From the NCBI GenBank assembly GCA_009746045.1, contig RPFO01000181.1, positions 1-64,000 of the forward strand: a stretch of DNA of 64,000 nucleotides, written 5' to 3'. The translations under genes were made by a program, and so were the position numbers. The notes below the pieces were generated by a model, which saw only the letters and a program-made list of their open reading frames with translations, did no database searches and was not told the origin of the DNA. This DNA comes from Mesostigma viride (Eukaryota > Streptophyta > Mesostigmatophyceae > Mesostigmatales > Mesostigmataceae). Shown here in pieces: positions 31,872 to 40,817 of the stretch (position 1 is its first letter; the number at the start of each line of letters is the position of its first letter).

Positions 31872-32987
31872 TCACTGCTCCTTGTTGTCTTCTTGCTGAC
31901 TGCCCTTTGAAGGCTGGCCTGCCTGGGACTTGTTGTTGTTCTTCTTGTTGTTGTTGTTATTCTTGTTGCTGCCCTGGCCCTGGGACTTCTTGAAGCTTGG
32001 ACACTCCTTCTTGATGTGCCCCCACCCCTTGCACAGGTAGCATTGTATCTTTGACTTGCCCTGGCCACTGCCCCCGTTGTCAGACGCGTTGCCCTGCCTG
32101 GGCTGACCACCCACCCGCCTGAACACCGACTTGGAGTGTGACCTCCTGTCAGAATCAGGTGAATGATCTCCCTTGCGCTTGTGATGGTTGCCCCTACGCC
32201 CTCCTTGGCTTCGGTCAGCCTCAGACGTCTTGGAGCCACCCTGGGTACGCCCACCTGCCTGGGTAGCCTTCACTGCTGGCACTCCACCCTCAAACAGCTC
32301 CTCTGCCTCGAGAGCTTGTTTAATGATGACCTTGTAGGCCTTCAGGGTAGAGTGTGGGGCACACATGACTTTTAAGGAGCCACGTGTCGCCTTATCCAGC
32401 CCAGAAACCTTGAGCCAGTTGGTTAGGGCTATGTTATCAGCGACATTAAAGCCGTGAGCCCTGCCCTCCTCAACCATCTTACAATAGTTGAGAAAGTTCT
32501 GGATCAGGTCCCCCTTGACCTCCCACCCTTGGTACTTGTCCTGCCAATGGATCCCCACTTTCTTCCTCTGATCCTCTAGCAGCTCCTTCAGCTCAGCCAC
32601 GTACAGTGCCCAGGCCTTATTGGCCTTTTTGCACTCCCTGGTTAGGTCCTTAATCTGGTCAGTACACTTGCCAAAAGTGCTACTGCCTATCCAGATTTGA
32701 TAGTAATTTGTACCACCGTACAAGCTAGGGAACCCTTCCAATCCCTCCACAAACTCTTCAGCCTGCTTAGGCTTGGAGTCTGAGGTTACAGGCTGCAACT
32801 GATTGACAATTAAAAGACCCTGTGTGGTAAGATCAAAGCCATGAATAGCTTGTGCATTATTATTATTGTGAGGAAGGTTGGTAATCTCTCCGGTAAGCCC
32901 CACGTCATCTACGTGAGCGGTTCCACTACCAGCACCCCCATTATTATTCCCACTGGCTGGACCCTTGCTACGGCGTCCCTCAGCCAT
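31872..32987 (-). CDS. gag: Gag-like nucleocapsid polyprotein, copy C
   Basis: Intact 371-residue gag with the zinc knuckle at 316-329. One visible substitution from A and B is R297 for K. It ends with the same UGA CUG and is in frame with the pol N-terminal piece (start-to-start 1257 bases). The RNA could not encode full Pol because of the piggyBac insertion. Confidence 0.9.
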   Translation of the reverse strand: MAEGRRSKGPASGNNNGGAGSGTAHVDDVGLTGEITNLPHNNNNAQAIHGFDLTTQGLLIVNQLQPVTSDSKPKQAEEFVEGLEGFPSLYGGTNYYQIWIGSSTFGKCTDQIKDLTRECKKANKAWALYVAELKELLEDQRKKVGIHWQDKYQGWEVKGDLIQNFLNYCKMVEEGRAHGFNVADNIALTNWLKVSGLDKATRGSLKVMCAPHSTLKAYKVIIKQALEAEELFEGGVPAVKATQAGGRTQGGSKTSEADRSQGGRRGNHHKRKGDHSPDSDRRSHSKSVFRRVGGQPRQGNASDNGGSGQGKSKIQCYLCKGWGHIKKECPSFKKSQGQGSNKNNNNNKKNNNKSQAGQPSKGSQQEDNKEQ

Positions 32988-33159
32988 CCTGCACTACCAG
33001 CTATTCAAAGAACACCTTAACGAAGCAGCAGAAAATATGTACAAAATTTTTGTGTCGCCTCTGCCGCCTGCGCCGGTGTCGCTGCCGCCCCGCGAAATTG
33101 CCGCCGAAATTCGACAAAAAAAAAATGTCGACAAGTACTGCAGAAGAAAATTAGGCCGA

Positions 33160-33870
33160 CTAGTAGTCAAGGCCCCTGAAGTCGCAGTACGTGTATACGA
33201 ACTCAGGATCCTCCATATCCAGCTCCGGACCTGCACCGGTATGAATTAAAACCGGCGTGCTCCCCGCCGCGTAAGTTGCGACGCGCCGACGCGCGACGAG
33301 GCGCAGAGGATGTGTAAAGATCGTCAATAATTCCCACCCCGCGGGAATCCACTCTCGCACTGAGGCGAGAAATGCCACCAGGTTAATTAAAACCTGGCGC
33401 TCGCGACTGCGTACGCCGCGAGTGAGCAGCGATAACAGCGCGAGATCCTGAAACAAATTTGTCGACACCGCCGGCGCGCCCCCCGTGCGTAGCGATGCCC
33501 AGTTTTGCAGGTTTCTCTGGTAACCGGTGAGTGAAGATATGATGTTGTCCAACTCCTCAATGGCAGTCGTGACTTCGGTCACCGACCGCAGACCTCCCCG
33601 CACCTGGACCGTAAATGTCGATAAAATATTGCGGATCTGGTCCAAGAGTGCGCGAACAGCCGGCACCAGTGCTGGCAAATCGGGGTCCTCGGGGTTATCC
33701 CCGAGCAATGCGTGAGCTGCACGCTGCTGACGATGAAGCTCGTCGAGCGAAACTGTAACTTCGTCGAGCAATTGTTGCCACGACGGCACAGTTGGTCTTG
33801 ACGAAGAACCAGCCGGCGGAGCGGCTATTTCCTCATCGTCCGGAATCCGAAATTCTTCCGAATTTGGCAT
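33160..33870 (-). CDS. ORF1, unknown protein, copy C
   Basis: 236 residues from MPNSEEF. It is intact and a little more diverged than the others (for example VPAVRALLDQIRN and DNIISSL). The 5' LTR that should drive it is gone: the sequence leaves the element at 33894 and joins an inverted scrap of pol, so it has no evident promoter. Confidence 0.65.
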   Translation of the reverse strand: MPNSEEFRIPDDEEIAAPPAGSSSRPTVPSWQQLLDEVTVSLDELHRQQRAAHALLGDNPEDPDLPALVPAVRALLDQIRNILSTFTVQVRGGLRSVTEVTTAIEELDNIISSLTGYQRNLQNWASLRTGGAPAVSTNLFQDLALLSLLTRGVRSRERQVLINLVAFLASVREWIPAGWELLTIFTHPLRLVARRRVATYAAGSTPVLIHTGAGPELDMEDPEFVYTYCDFRGLDY

Positions 33871-33894
33871 CTTTTTGACAGAGCGTGTAATACG

Positions 33895-33910
33895 AGTTGG
33901 GCCATAGTCC
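33895..33910. other. Joint of copies C and D with inverted pol scrap
   Basis: After AGTT comes GGGCCATAGTCCAAG. GGCCATAGTCCAAG is the reverse complement of the end of copy A (15408-15421). The joint passes into plus-strand pol through the shared bases AGTCCAAG, which looks like a microhomology-mediated or template-switch joint. Confidence 0.75.
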
Positions 33911-34753
33911 AAGTTTCCTCTGGGTAGGGAGCAATGGCAGGTGGAGAATGAGCCTCTGCTGTTTGTGGGCATGGAGGCCACACTGGTGAAGAAGGGAGGG
34001 GAGTGGCGTATGCTGCTGGTGGGGGGCAATGACTATCAAGAGACCCTCATTAGCAAGCTTCCTCCAACCATCACACAGGCACTGTGTCCCATGGTGAGGG
34101 GCATGGTTGCTTGGGTGGCAGGCATTTCCAGGCCAGACCTTATGGTCATAGCCAGGTTGCCTGATGACATGCTGGTGGAGCTAGGGTCTGCCAAGGTGGC
34201 TGATCAGGTCAGGGCTTCATCTGGCATTCTGTTGTCTGCAGTGGATTTATCACAACCCATTTGCATGGAGCTGTATGTGGATAGCTCAATGGACAGCAGG
34301 CAGGTCTCCAAGGTCAGGGGCAGGGCTGCAGGGCTCTTTGTGCTCAGACAGGAAGGCCTGGGGAGTTTGGTGAGCTGGTTTAGTCGCCTGCACAAACGGG
34401 TGGCTGTCAGCAGTGATGTGGCAGAATGCAGGGCTATTTGTGAAGGCATTCACACAAGCCTTTATCTGAAGGAGTTGCTTCATCAGATGACTTCTAACAC
34501 TCCTTGGCCACTTCAGGTTACCACTCTTCTAAAAACAGACTCCATGGGGATGGTGCAGTTTGTGCACAGGCAGATGGCCAGAAGTAGGGACTTGGATTAT
34601 CTCCTTCTTAAGGAGTTGTCCTCCTTGGCCAATATTGAGCATATCCCTGGGGTTGACAATCCTGCTGATGCTTTGACCAAGCTAGTGCAGAAGGCAGCAG
34701 TGCAATACAAGGTTCTTCAGTCTCTGATGGACCCATCTCAGCAAGCTGTCTAA
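33906..34753 (+). pseudogene. pol: Pol C-terminal piece (residues 881-1161), copy D
   Basis: Encodes the end of reverse transcriptase and all of RNase H (VDSSMDS, VAECRAI, KTDSMG, NPADALTK), ending with the normal pol stop. It starts without a Met, at AGTCCAAGTTTCC. With copy A it forms one original element that lost residues 761-880 where B and C entered. Confidence 0.88.
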
Positions 34754-35702
34754 GCTGGTGCATGGTTATAGGGCATTGGAGAGCAGATTGTGTGGTAGTG
34801 TCAGCATTGTGACTGGCATAATACCTGTATTTTAGTCTGTACTAAGGCTCATGGACCATGGTACACTCACTCTGATTTTAATCAGGATACAGCCAGGTTT
34901 TGGCTGGGGTTCATGCTGTTGACTACACAAGGTTGACAGGTCCATTACAGACCATGTATTCTATTGTAAAAGAAATGTATATTTGTACATACTTCTCACA
35001 ATGGTCTGGGAACCTTTATTCTGGGGTTTATAGGGCGGGGTTCGATTCCCTGGTATTATGTTTCTACAAGCTGGCCTGTTCAGGTGTTTGCCTGTTCAGA
35101 CTTCCCTAGTTCCCCAGGGCAGGATTTAATTGTTGCCTATGTGTTTCATTTTGTCATTTGTTTGCTGTGGCAGTTTACCATCTGGCAAGTAGACGGGCGC
35201 CGTAAGACGGGCGCCAATAGACCCCTGTTGAGAGAATGACAGGCAAACTATTGTAATACGCCTTACTTTGTCAAGTGGTATTTTAATTGTCATGGATTTA
35301 TTGTACTTATATTGAATATGTACTGGGTTTTATGGGATTAGTATCTGGGATTAATGTAACTCACCGCCAGAAGGTCATTGTACTGGAGGCTCTACCGAGG
35401 TGATGGGATTAATTCCTGGAGAAGACCTCATAGAATTAACCTGTATGTATTTAATTTTGTGTGCTTCTAATATCTGGTGGTACTCTGTAATGCCACTTCC
35501 ATAGGTTTTCTCCATTTCTCATGAAATGGTTTTCCCTGTGGCAGATCTGTTTCTTTTCCAGTTCCTTAAAAGAAAGGGCTGGGGGAATGGCATTGGCCAT
35601 TAAAGACATCTGTTCAAGCTTCAAGCTGGAGTGAAGGACATTTCAAGCTACTTCAAGGGTCCCTGGCAGGGGATGTGACCCCTAAAGAAAAGAAGGGATT
35701 GG
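34754..35702 (+). other. 3' UTR of copy D
   Basis: 949 bases; polypurine tract AAAGAAAAGAAGGG at 35684-35697, T-arm-like motif at 35036-35052. Confidence 0.75.
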
Positions 35703-36319
35703 AGTTAACGTAAAGGATTTACGTTAGATGGATAGAGATTGTTACGCTCTTTCCAACGGCACCTTGAACGCCTCATTTGGTTAAGGAACGTAAAAGTTAT
35801 GACGTTTCCTAGGCTGTGCCGACAGTACCCGGCGCGCCACTGTGGGCGCGTACGGACACAGGATGTACAAGTGTCACTTTGATAGTCCGCAGGACGTTGA
35901 CAGGACTTGTACAGGACTTGATGGTCAATTGATAGGTAGGCGCACTGTAGCGCGCCAGGACCTATGAGACAATTGATGCTGACTAGTGTACGGATAGGTC
36001 CACAGGACTAGCCGTATGGACAATTGATAGATCTGCGCGCCAAAGGCGTGCCAGAGTCTGTGTAATCAATTGATTGACAGTTCAGCTGTGACAGTGCAGC
36101 TGAATACTTGGACGCGTCCCTAGTAAGCTATATGAGTGACTTGGTCACACCGGGACGCTAGTTCTTGCGTGCACGTTCTCTTGGCACTGCGACCCTGTCG
36201 TCTGTGCTGCGTGCAGTCTTGGAAGTGACGTGACTTACGTCTGTGTTTCCTGATTGTTAATAAAGGCAACTTCCTGCAAGAACCATGGCGGAATTCGTGG
36301 CATTCTTACCCTCACAACT
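35703..36319 (+). repeat. 3' LTR of the A/D element
   Basis: A full 617-bp LTR from AGTTAACG to CACAACT. The next bases, CGGTGTGTGTACG, are minisatellite. I saw no difference from the 5' LTR of copy A over the shared part. Confidence 0.93.
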
Positions 36320-38045
36320 CGGTGTGTGTACGTGTGTGTGCACTCGCCCCTTGCGTGCGCGGTGTATGTACGTGTGTGCAGCCGCCCCTTGCGTGCGCGG
36401 TGTATGCCAGTGTGTGTGCATGCCGGCCCTTGCGTGCAAGGTGGTGTGTAAGTGTGTGTGCAGCCCCTTGCGTGCATGGTGTATGTACGTGTGTGTGCAG
36501 CCGGCCCTTGCGTGCATGGTGTGTGTACATGTGAGTGCAGCCGTCCCTTCCGTGCATGGTGTGTGTACGTGTGTGTGCAGTTGCCCCTTGCGTGCGCAGT
36601 GTATGTACGTGTGTGTGCATGCCGGCCCTTGCGTGCATGGTGTGTGTACGTGTGTGTGCAGTTGCCCCTTGCATGCGCGGTGTATGTACATGTGAGTGCA
36701 GCCGCCCAAGAGTATGTACATGTGAGTGCCGTCGCCCCTAATTGCGTGCATTGTGTGTGTAAGTGTGTGTGCAGCAGCCCCTTGCGTGCGCGGTGTATGT
36801 ACGTGTGTGTGCAGCCGCCCCTTGCGTGCATGGTGTATGTCCATGTGAGTGCCGTTGCCCCTTGCGTGCGCGGTGTATGTACGTGTGTGTGCAGCCGTCC
36901 CTTAATTGCGTGCGCGGTGGATGTACATGTGCGGGCAGTTGCCCCTTGCGTGCGCGGTGTATGTACGTGTGTGTGCAGCCGTCCCTTGCGTGCGCGGTGT
37001 ATGTACGTGTGTGTGCAGCCGCCCCTTGCGTGCATGGTGAGTGTAAGTGTGTGTGCAGCAGCCCCTTGCGTGCGCAGTGTATGTACGTGTGTGTGCAGCC
37101 GCCCCTTGCGTGCGCGGTGTGTGTATACTGTGTGTGCATGCCGGCCCTTGCGTGCATGGTGTGTGTACGTGTGTGTGCAGCCGCCCCTTGCGTGCGCGGT
37201 GTGTGTACGTGTGTGTGCACTCGCCCCTTGCGTGCGCGGTGGATGTACAGGTGTGTGCAGCCGCCCCTTGCGTGCATGGTGTATGTACATGTGTGTGCAG
37301 CCGCCCCTTGCGTGCGCGGTGGATGTACATGTGTGTGCAGCCGAACCTTGCGTGCATGGTGTGTGTACCTGTGCGTGAAGTCGCTCCTTGCGTGCATGGT
37401 GTGTGTACGTGTGTGTGCAGCCGCCCCTTGCGTGCATGGTGTATGTACATGTGAGTGCCGTTGCCCCTTGCGTGCGCGGTGTATGTACGTGTGTGTGCAG
37501 CCGTCCCTTAATTGCGTGCGCGGTGTGTGTACGTGTGTGTGCACTCGCCCCTTGCGTGCGCGGTGTATGTACGTGTGTGCAGCCGCCCCTTGCGTGCGCG
37601 GTGTATGCCAGTGTGTGTGCATGCCGGCCCTTGCGTGCGCGGTGTGTGTAAGTGTGTGTGCAGCCCCTTGCGTGCATGGTGTATGTACGTGTGTGTGCAG
37701 CTGCCCCTTGCGTGCGCGGTGTGTGTACGTGTGTGTGCAGCCGCCCCGTGGTTGCGCGGTGTATGTACATGTGTGTGCAGTTGCCCCTTGCGTGCGCGGT
37801 GTATGTACGTGTGTGTGCAGCCGCCCCTTGCGTGCGCGGTGTAGGTACGTGTGTGTGCAGCCGCCCCAAGCGTGCGCGGTGTGTGTACATGTGTGTGCAG
37901 TTGCCCCTTGCGTGCGCGGTGTATGTACGTGTGTGTGCAGCCGCCCCGTGGTTGCGCGGTGTATGTACATGTGTGTGCAGTTGCCCCTTGCGTGCGCGGT
38001 GTATGTACGTGTGTGTGCAGCCGGCCCTTGCGTGCGCGGTGTAGG
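36320..38045 (+). repeat. 40-bp minisatellite, block 2 (about 43 units)
   Basis: Same array as block 1. Its segment around 37050-37740 is nearly the same as 48200-48890 in block 3, showing duplication of large pieces. It also holds shortened units such as GTGTGTGCAGCCCCTTGCG. Confidence 0.97.
38041..38045 (+). repeat. Target site duplication GTAGG, left
   Basis: GTAGG directly before the 5' LTR of copy E and again directly after its 3' LTR (45870-45874). Removing the element restores GCGCGGTGTAGGTACGTGTG, a common array variant. Confidence 0.92.
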
Positions 38046-38471
38046 AGTTAACGTAAAGGATTTACGTTAGATGGATAGAGATTGTTACGCTCTTTCCAAC
38101 GGCACCTTGAACGCCTCATTTGGTTAAGGAACGTAAAAGTTATGACGTTTCCTAGGCTGTGCCGACAGTACCCGGCGCGCCACTGTGGGCGCGTACGGAC
38201 ACAGGATGTACAAGTGTCACTTTGATAGTCCGCAGGACGTTGACAGGACTTGTACAGGACTTGATGGTCAATTGATAGGTAGGCGCACTGTAGCGCGCCA
38301 GGACCTATGAGACAATTGATGCTGACTAGTGTACGGATAGGTCCACAGGACTAGCCGTATGGACAATTGATAGATCTGCGCGCCAAAGGCGTGCCAGAGT
38401 CTGTGTAATCAATTGATTGACAGTTCAGCTGTGACAGTGCAGCTGAATACTTGGACGCGTCCCTAGTAAGC

Positions 38472-38477
38472 TATATG
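38472..38477 (+). promoter_or_regulatory. TATA-like box in the LTR
   Basis: TATATG about 130 bases before AATAAA. A plausible U3 promoter element, conserved in all LTR copies. Position-based inference only. Confidence 0.35.
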
Positions 38478-38601
38478 AGTGACTTGGTCACACCGGGACG
38501 CTAGTTCTTGCGTGCACGTTCTCTTGGCACTGCGACCCTGTCGTCTGTGCTGCGTGCAGTCTTGGAAGTGACGTGACTTACGTCTGTGTTTCCTGATTGT
38601 T

Positions 38602-38607
38602 AATAAA
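38602..38607 (+). promoter_or_regulatory. AATAAA in the LTR, possible polyadenylation signal
   Basis: AATAAA 55 bases before the LTR end, in the sense direction; in the 3' LTR it could end the transcript. Confidence 0.4.
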
Positions 38608-38662
38608 GGCAACTTCCTGCAAGAACCATGGCGGAATTCGTGGCATTCTTACCCTCACAACT

Positions 38663-38686
38663 CGTATTACACGCTCTGTCAAAAAG
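38663..38686 (+). other. 24-base leader where a primer-binding site is expected
   Basis: CGTATTACACGCTCTGTC then AAAAAG, directly before the ORF1 ATG. There is no TGG next to the LTR, so a normal tRNA 3'-CCA end would not pair; priming may use an internal tRNA segment. Confidence 0.5.
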
Positions 38687-39397
38687 ATGCCAAATTCGGA
38701 AGAATTTCGGATTCCGGACGATGAGGAAATAGCCGCTCCGCCGGCTGGTTCTTCGTCAAGACCAACTGTGCCGTCGTGGCAACAATTGCTCGACGAAGTT
38801 ACAGTTTCGCTCGACGAGCTTCATCGTCAGCAGCGTGCAGCTCACGCATTGCTCGGGGATAACCCCGAGGACCCCGATTTGCCAGCACTGGTGCCGGCAA
38901 TCCGCAACCTGTTGGACCAGATTCGAAACATTTTATCGACATTTACGGTCCAGGTGCGGGGAGGTTTGCGGTCGGTGACCGAAGTCACGACTGCCATTGA
39001 GGAGTTGGACAACGTCCTCTCTTCACTCACCGGTTACCAGAGAAACCTGCAAAACTGGGCATCGCTTCGCACGGGGGGCGCGCCGGCGGTGTCAACAAAT
39101 TTGTTTCAGGATCTCGCGCTGTTATCGCTGCTCACTCGCGGCGTACGCAGTCGCGAGCGCCAGGTTTTAATTAACCTGGTGGCATTTCTCGCCTCTGTGC
39201 GAGAGTGGATTCCCGCGGGGTGGGAATTATTGACGATCTTTACACATCCTCTGCGCCTCGTCGCGCGTCGGCGCGTCGCAACTTACGCGGCGGGGAGCAC
39301 GCCGGTTTTAATTCATACCGGTGCAGGTCCGGAGCTGGATATGGAGGATCGTGAGTTCGTATACACGTACTGCGACTTCAGGGGCCTTGACTACTAG
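38687..39397 (+). CDS. ORF1, unknown protein upstream of gag, copy E
   Basis: 236 residues, identical in kind to the copy B protein. No known family. Acidic N-terminus, helical middle, Arg-rich hydrophobic stretch at about 175-205, and a C-terminus ending FRGLDY. The DNA is CpG-rich (GCGCGCCGGCGG, CGCGCGTCGGCGCGTCGC) in contrast to the CpG-poor gag and pol. An in-frame Met at 38597 inside the LTR could add 30 residues. No translation link to gag is seen: 168 bases separate the two. Confidence 0.72.
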   Translation: MPNSEEFRIPDDEEIAAPPAGSSSRPTVPSWQQLLDEVTVSLDELHRQQRAAHALLGDNPEDPDLPALVPAIRNLLDQIRNILSTFTVQVRGGLRSVTEVTTAIEELDNVLSSLTGYQRNLQNWASLRTGGAPAVSTNLFQDLALLSLLTRGVRSRERQVLINLVAFLASVREWIPAGWELLTIFTHPLRLVARRRVATYAAGSTPVLIHTGAGPELDMEDREFVYTYCDFRGLDY

Positions 39398-39402
39398 TCG
39401 GC

Positions 39403-39419
39403 CTAATTTTCTTCTGCAG
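39403..39419 (+). promoter_or_regulatory. Possible 3' splice site before gag
   Basis: CTAATTTTCTTCTGCAG: a branch-like CTAAT, a pyrimidine run and CAG, placed just after the ORF1 stop. If used, a spliced RNA would skip ORF1 and bring gag close to the cap. No donor was identified with confidence. Confidence 0.3.
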
Positions 39420-39565
39420 TACTTGTCGACATTTTTTTGTCGAATTTCGGCGGCAATTCGCGGGGCGGCAGCGACACCGGCGCAGGCGGCAGAGGCGACA
39501 CAAAAATTTTGTACATATTTTCTGCTGCTTTGTTAAGGTGTTCTTTGAATAGCTGGTAGTGCAGG

Positions 39566-40676
39566 ATGGCTGAGGGACGCCGTAGCAAGGGTCCAGCCAG
39601 TGGGAATAATAATGGGGGTGCTGGTAGTGGAACCGCTCACGTAGATGACGTGGGGCTTACCGGAGAGATTACCAACCTTCCTCACAATAATAATAATGCA
39701 CAAGCTATTCATGGCTTTGATCTTACCACACAGGGTCTTTTAATTGTCAATCAGTTGCAGCCTGTAACCTCAGACTCCAAGCCTAAGCAGGCTGAAGAGT
39801 TTGTGGAGGGATTGGAAGGGTTCCCTAGCTTGTACGGTGGTACAAATTACTATCAAATCTGGATAGGCAGTAGCACTTTTGGCAAGTGTACTGACCAGAT
39901 TAAGGACCTAACCAGGGAGTGCAAAAAGGCCAATAAGGCCTGGGCACTGTACGTGGCTGAGCTGAAGGAGCTGCTGGAGGACCAAGAAGAAGGGGCATCC
40001 ATTGGCAGGACAAGTACCAAGGGTGGGAGGTCAAGGGGGACCTGATCCAGAACTTTCTCAACTATTGTAAGATGGTTGAGGAGGGCAGGGCTCACGGCTT
40101 TAATGTCGCTGATAACATAGCCCTAACCAACTGGCTCAAGGTTTCTGGGCTGGATAAGGCGACACGTGGCTCCTTAAAAGTCATGTGTGCCCCACACTCT
40201 ACCCTGAAGGCCTACAAGGTCATCATAAACAAGCTCTCGAGGCAGAGGAGCTGTTTGAGGGTGGAGTGCCAGCAGTGAAGGCTACCCAGGCAGGCGGGCG
40301 TACCCAGGGTGGCTCCAAGACGTCTGAGGCTGACCGAAGCCAAGGAGGGCGTAGGGGCAACCATCACAAGCGCAAGGGAGATCATTCACCTGATTCTGAC
40401 AGGAGGTCACACTCCAAGTCGGTGTTCAGGCGGGTGGGTGGTCAGCCCAAGCAGGGCAACGCGTCTGACAATGGGGGCAGTGGCCAGGGCAAGTCCAAGA
40501 TACAATGCTACCTGTGCAAGGGGTGGGGGCACATCAAGAAGGAGTGTCCCAGCTTCAAGAAGTCCCAGGGCCAGGGCAGCAACAAGAATAACAACAACAA
40601 CAAGAAGAACAACAACAAGTCCCAGGCAGGCCAGCCTTCAAAGGGCAGTCAGCAAGAAGACAACAAGGAGCAGTGA
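39566..40676 (+). pseudogene. gag: gag of copy E, two frameshifts
   Basis: Same protein as copies A-C but with a net loss of four bases near 39980-40000 (residue 139, CTGGAGGACCAAGAAG against CTGGAGGATCAGAGG) and one base near 40226 (CATCATAAAC against CATCATTAAAC). The zinc knuckle and the UGA CUG stop are retained in the last segment (40185-40676), which is in frame with pol. Confidence 0.88.
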
Positions 40677-40817
40677 CTGTCTGAGGCAACCCCTACACAC
40701 CTTAATTCACCCAAGGGGGAGGCCAGGTGCTCCAATGCAGATTTTATATCTGGGCAACAAGAGGGTGATCTCCAGGTTCAGTGTGGCCCCAGGTCACCTG
40801 GAGAGGTACAGGTTCCT
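40674..40817 (+). promoter_or_regulatory. gag-pol readthrough joint: UGA CUG plus 47 open codons
   Basis: The gag stop and pol are in the same frame with no second stop between them in copies A, B, C and E. UGA followed by C, especially CU, is a known leaky context. This would make a Gag-Pol fusion at low level. An alternative is internal initiation at the pol Met. Confidence 0.55.

Larger units (their letters stand above)
23397..33894 (-). mobile_element. LTR retrotransposon copy C, split by piggyBac and lacking its 5' LTR
   Basis: Minus-strand copy with a 3' LTR that has lost its last 42 bases (23397-23971), 3' UTR, pol, gag and ORF1. Its internal sequence ends at 33894, exactly where the 5' LTR should begin. 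Pol is interrupted at 28024-31351 by a DNA transposon. Confidence 0.88.
10371..36319. mobile_element. Composite nested insertion: copies A, B, C, D and a piggyBac
   Basis: About 26 kb lies between minisatellite blocks 1 and 2. Joining the flanks (...CTTAATTGCGTGCG and CGGTGTGTGTACG...) recreates an array sequence that exists uninterrupted near 37505-37540, 48657-48690 and 51750-51780, so everything between is inserted. A (5' half, +) and D (3' half, +) are two parts of one element. Together they miss pol residues 761-880. B and C (both minus strand) lie between them, and C carries a piggyBac-type transposon. Confidence 0.85.
38046..38662 (+). repeat. 5' LTR of copy E
   Basis: 617 bp. It begins with a perfect hairpin (TAACGTAAA GGA TTTACGTTA, 38049-38069) and contains four CAATTGAT motifs. 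Confidence 0.95.

Noticed and set aside
36235-38070. ORFs of 400-550 codons in block 2
   Set aside because: Same stop-free repeat; some only begin or end in LTR sequence by chance.
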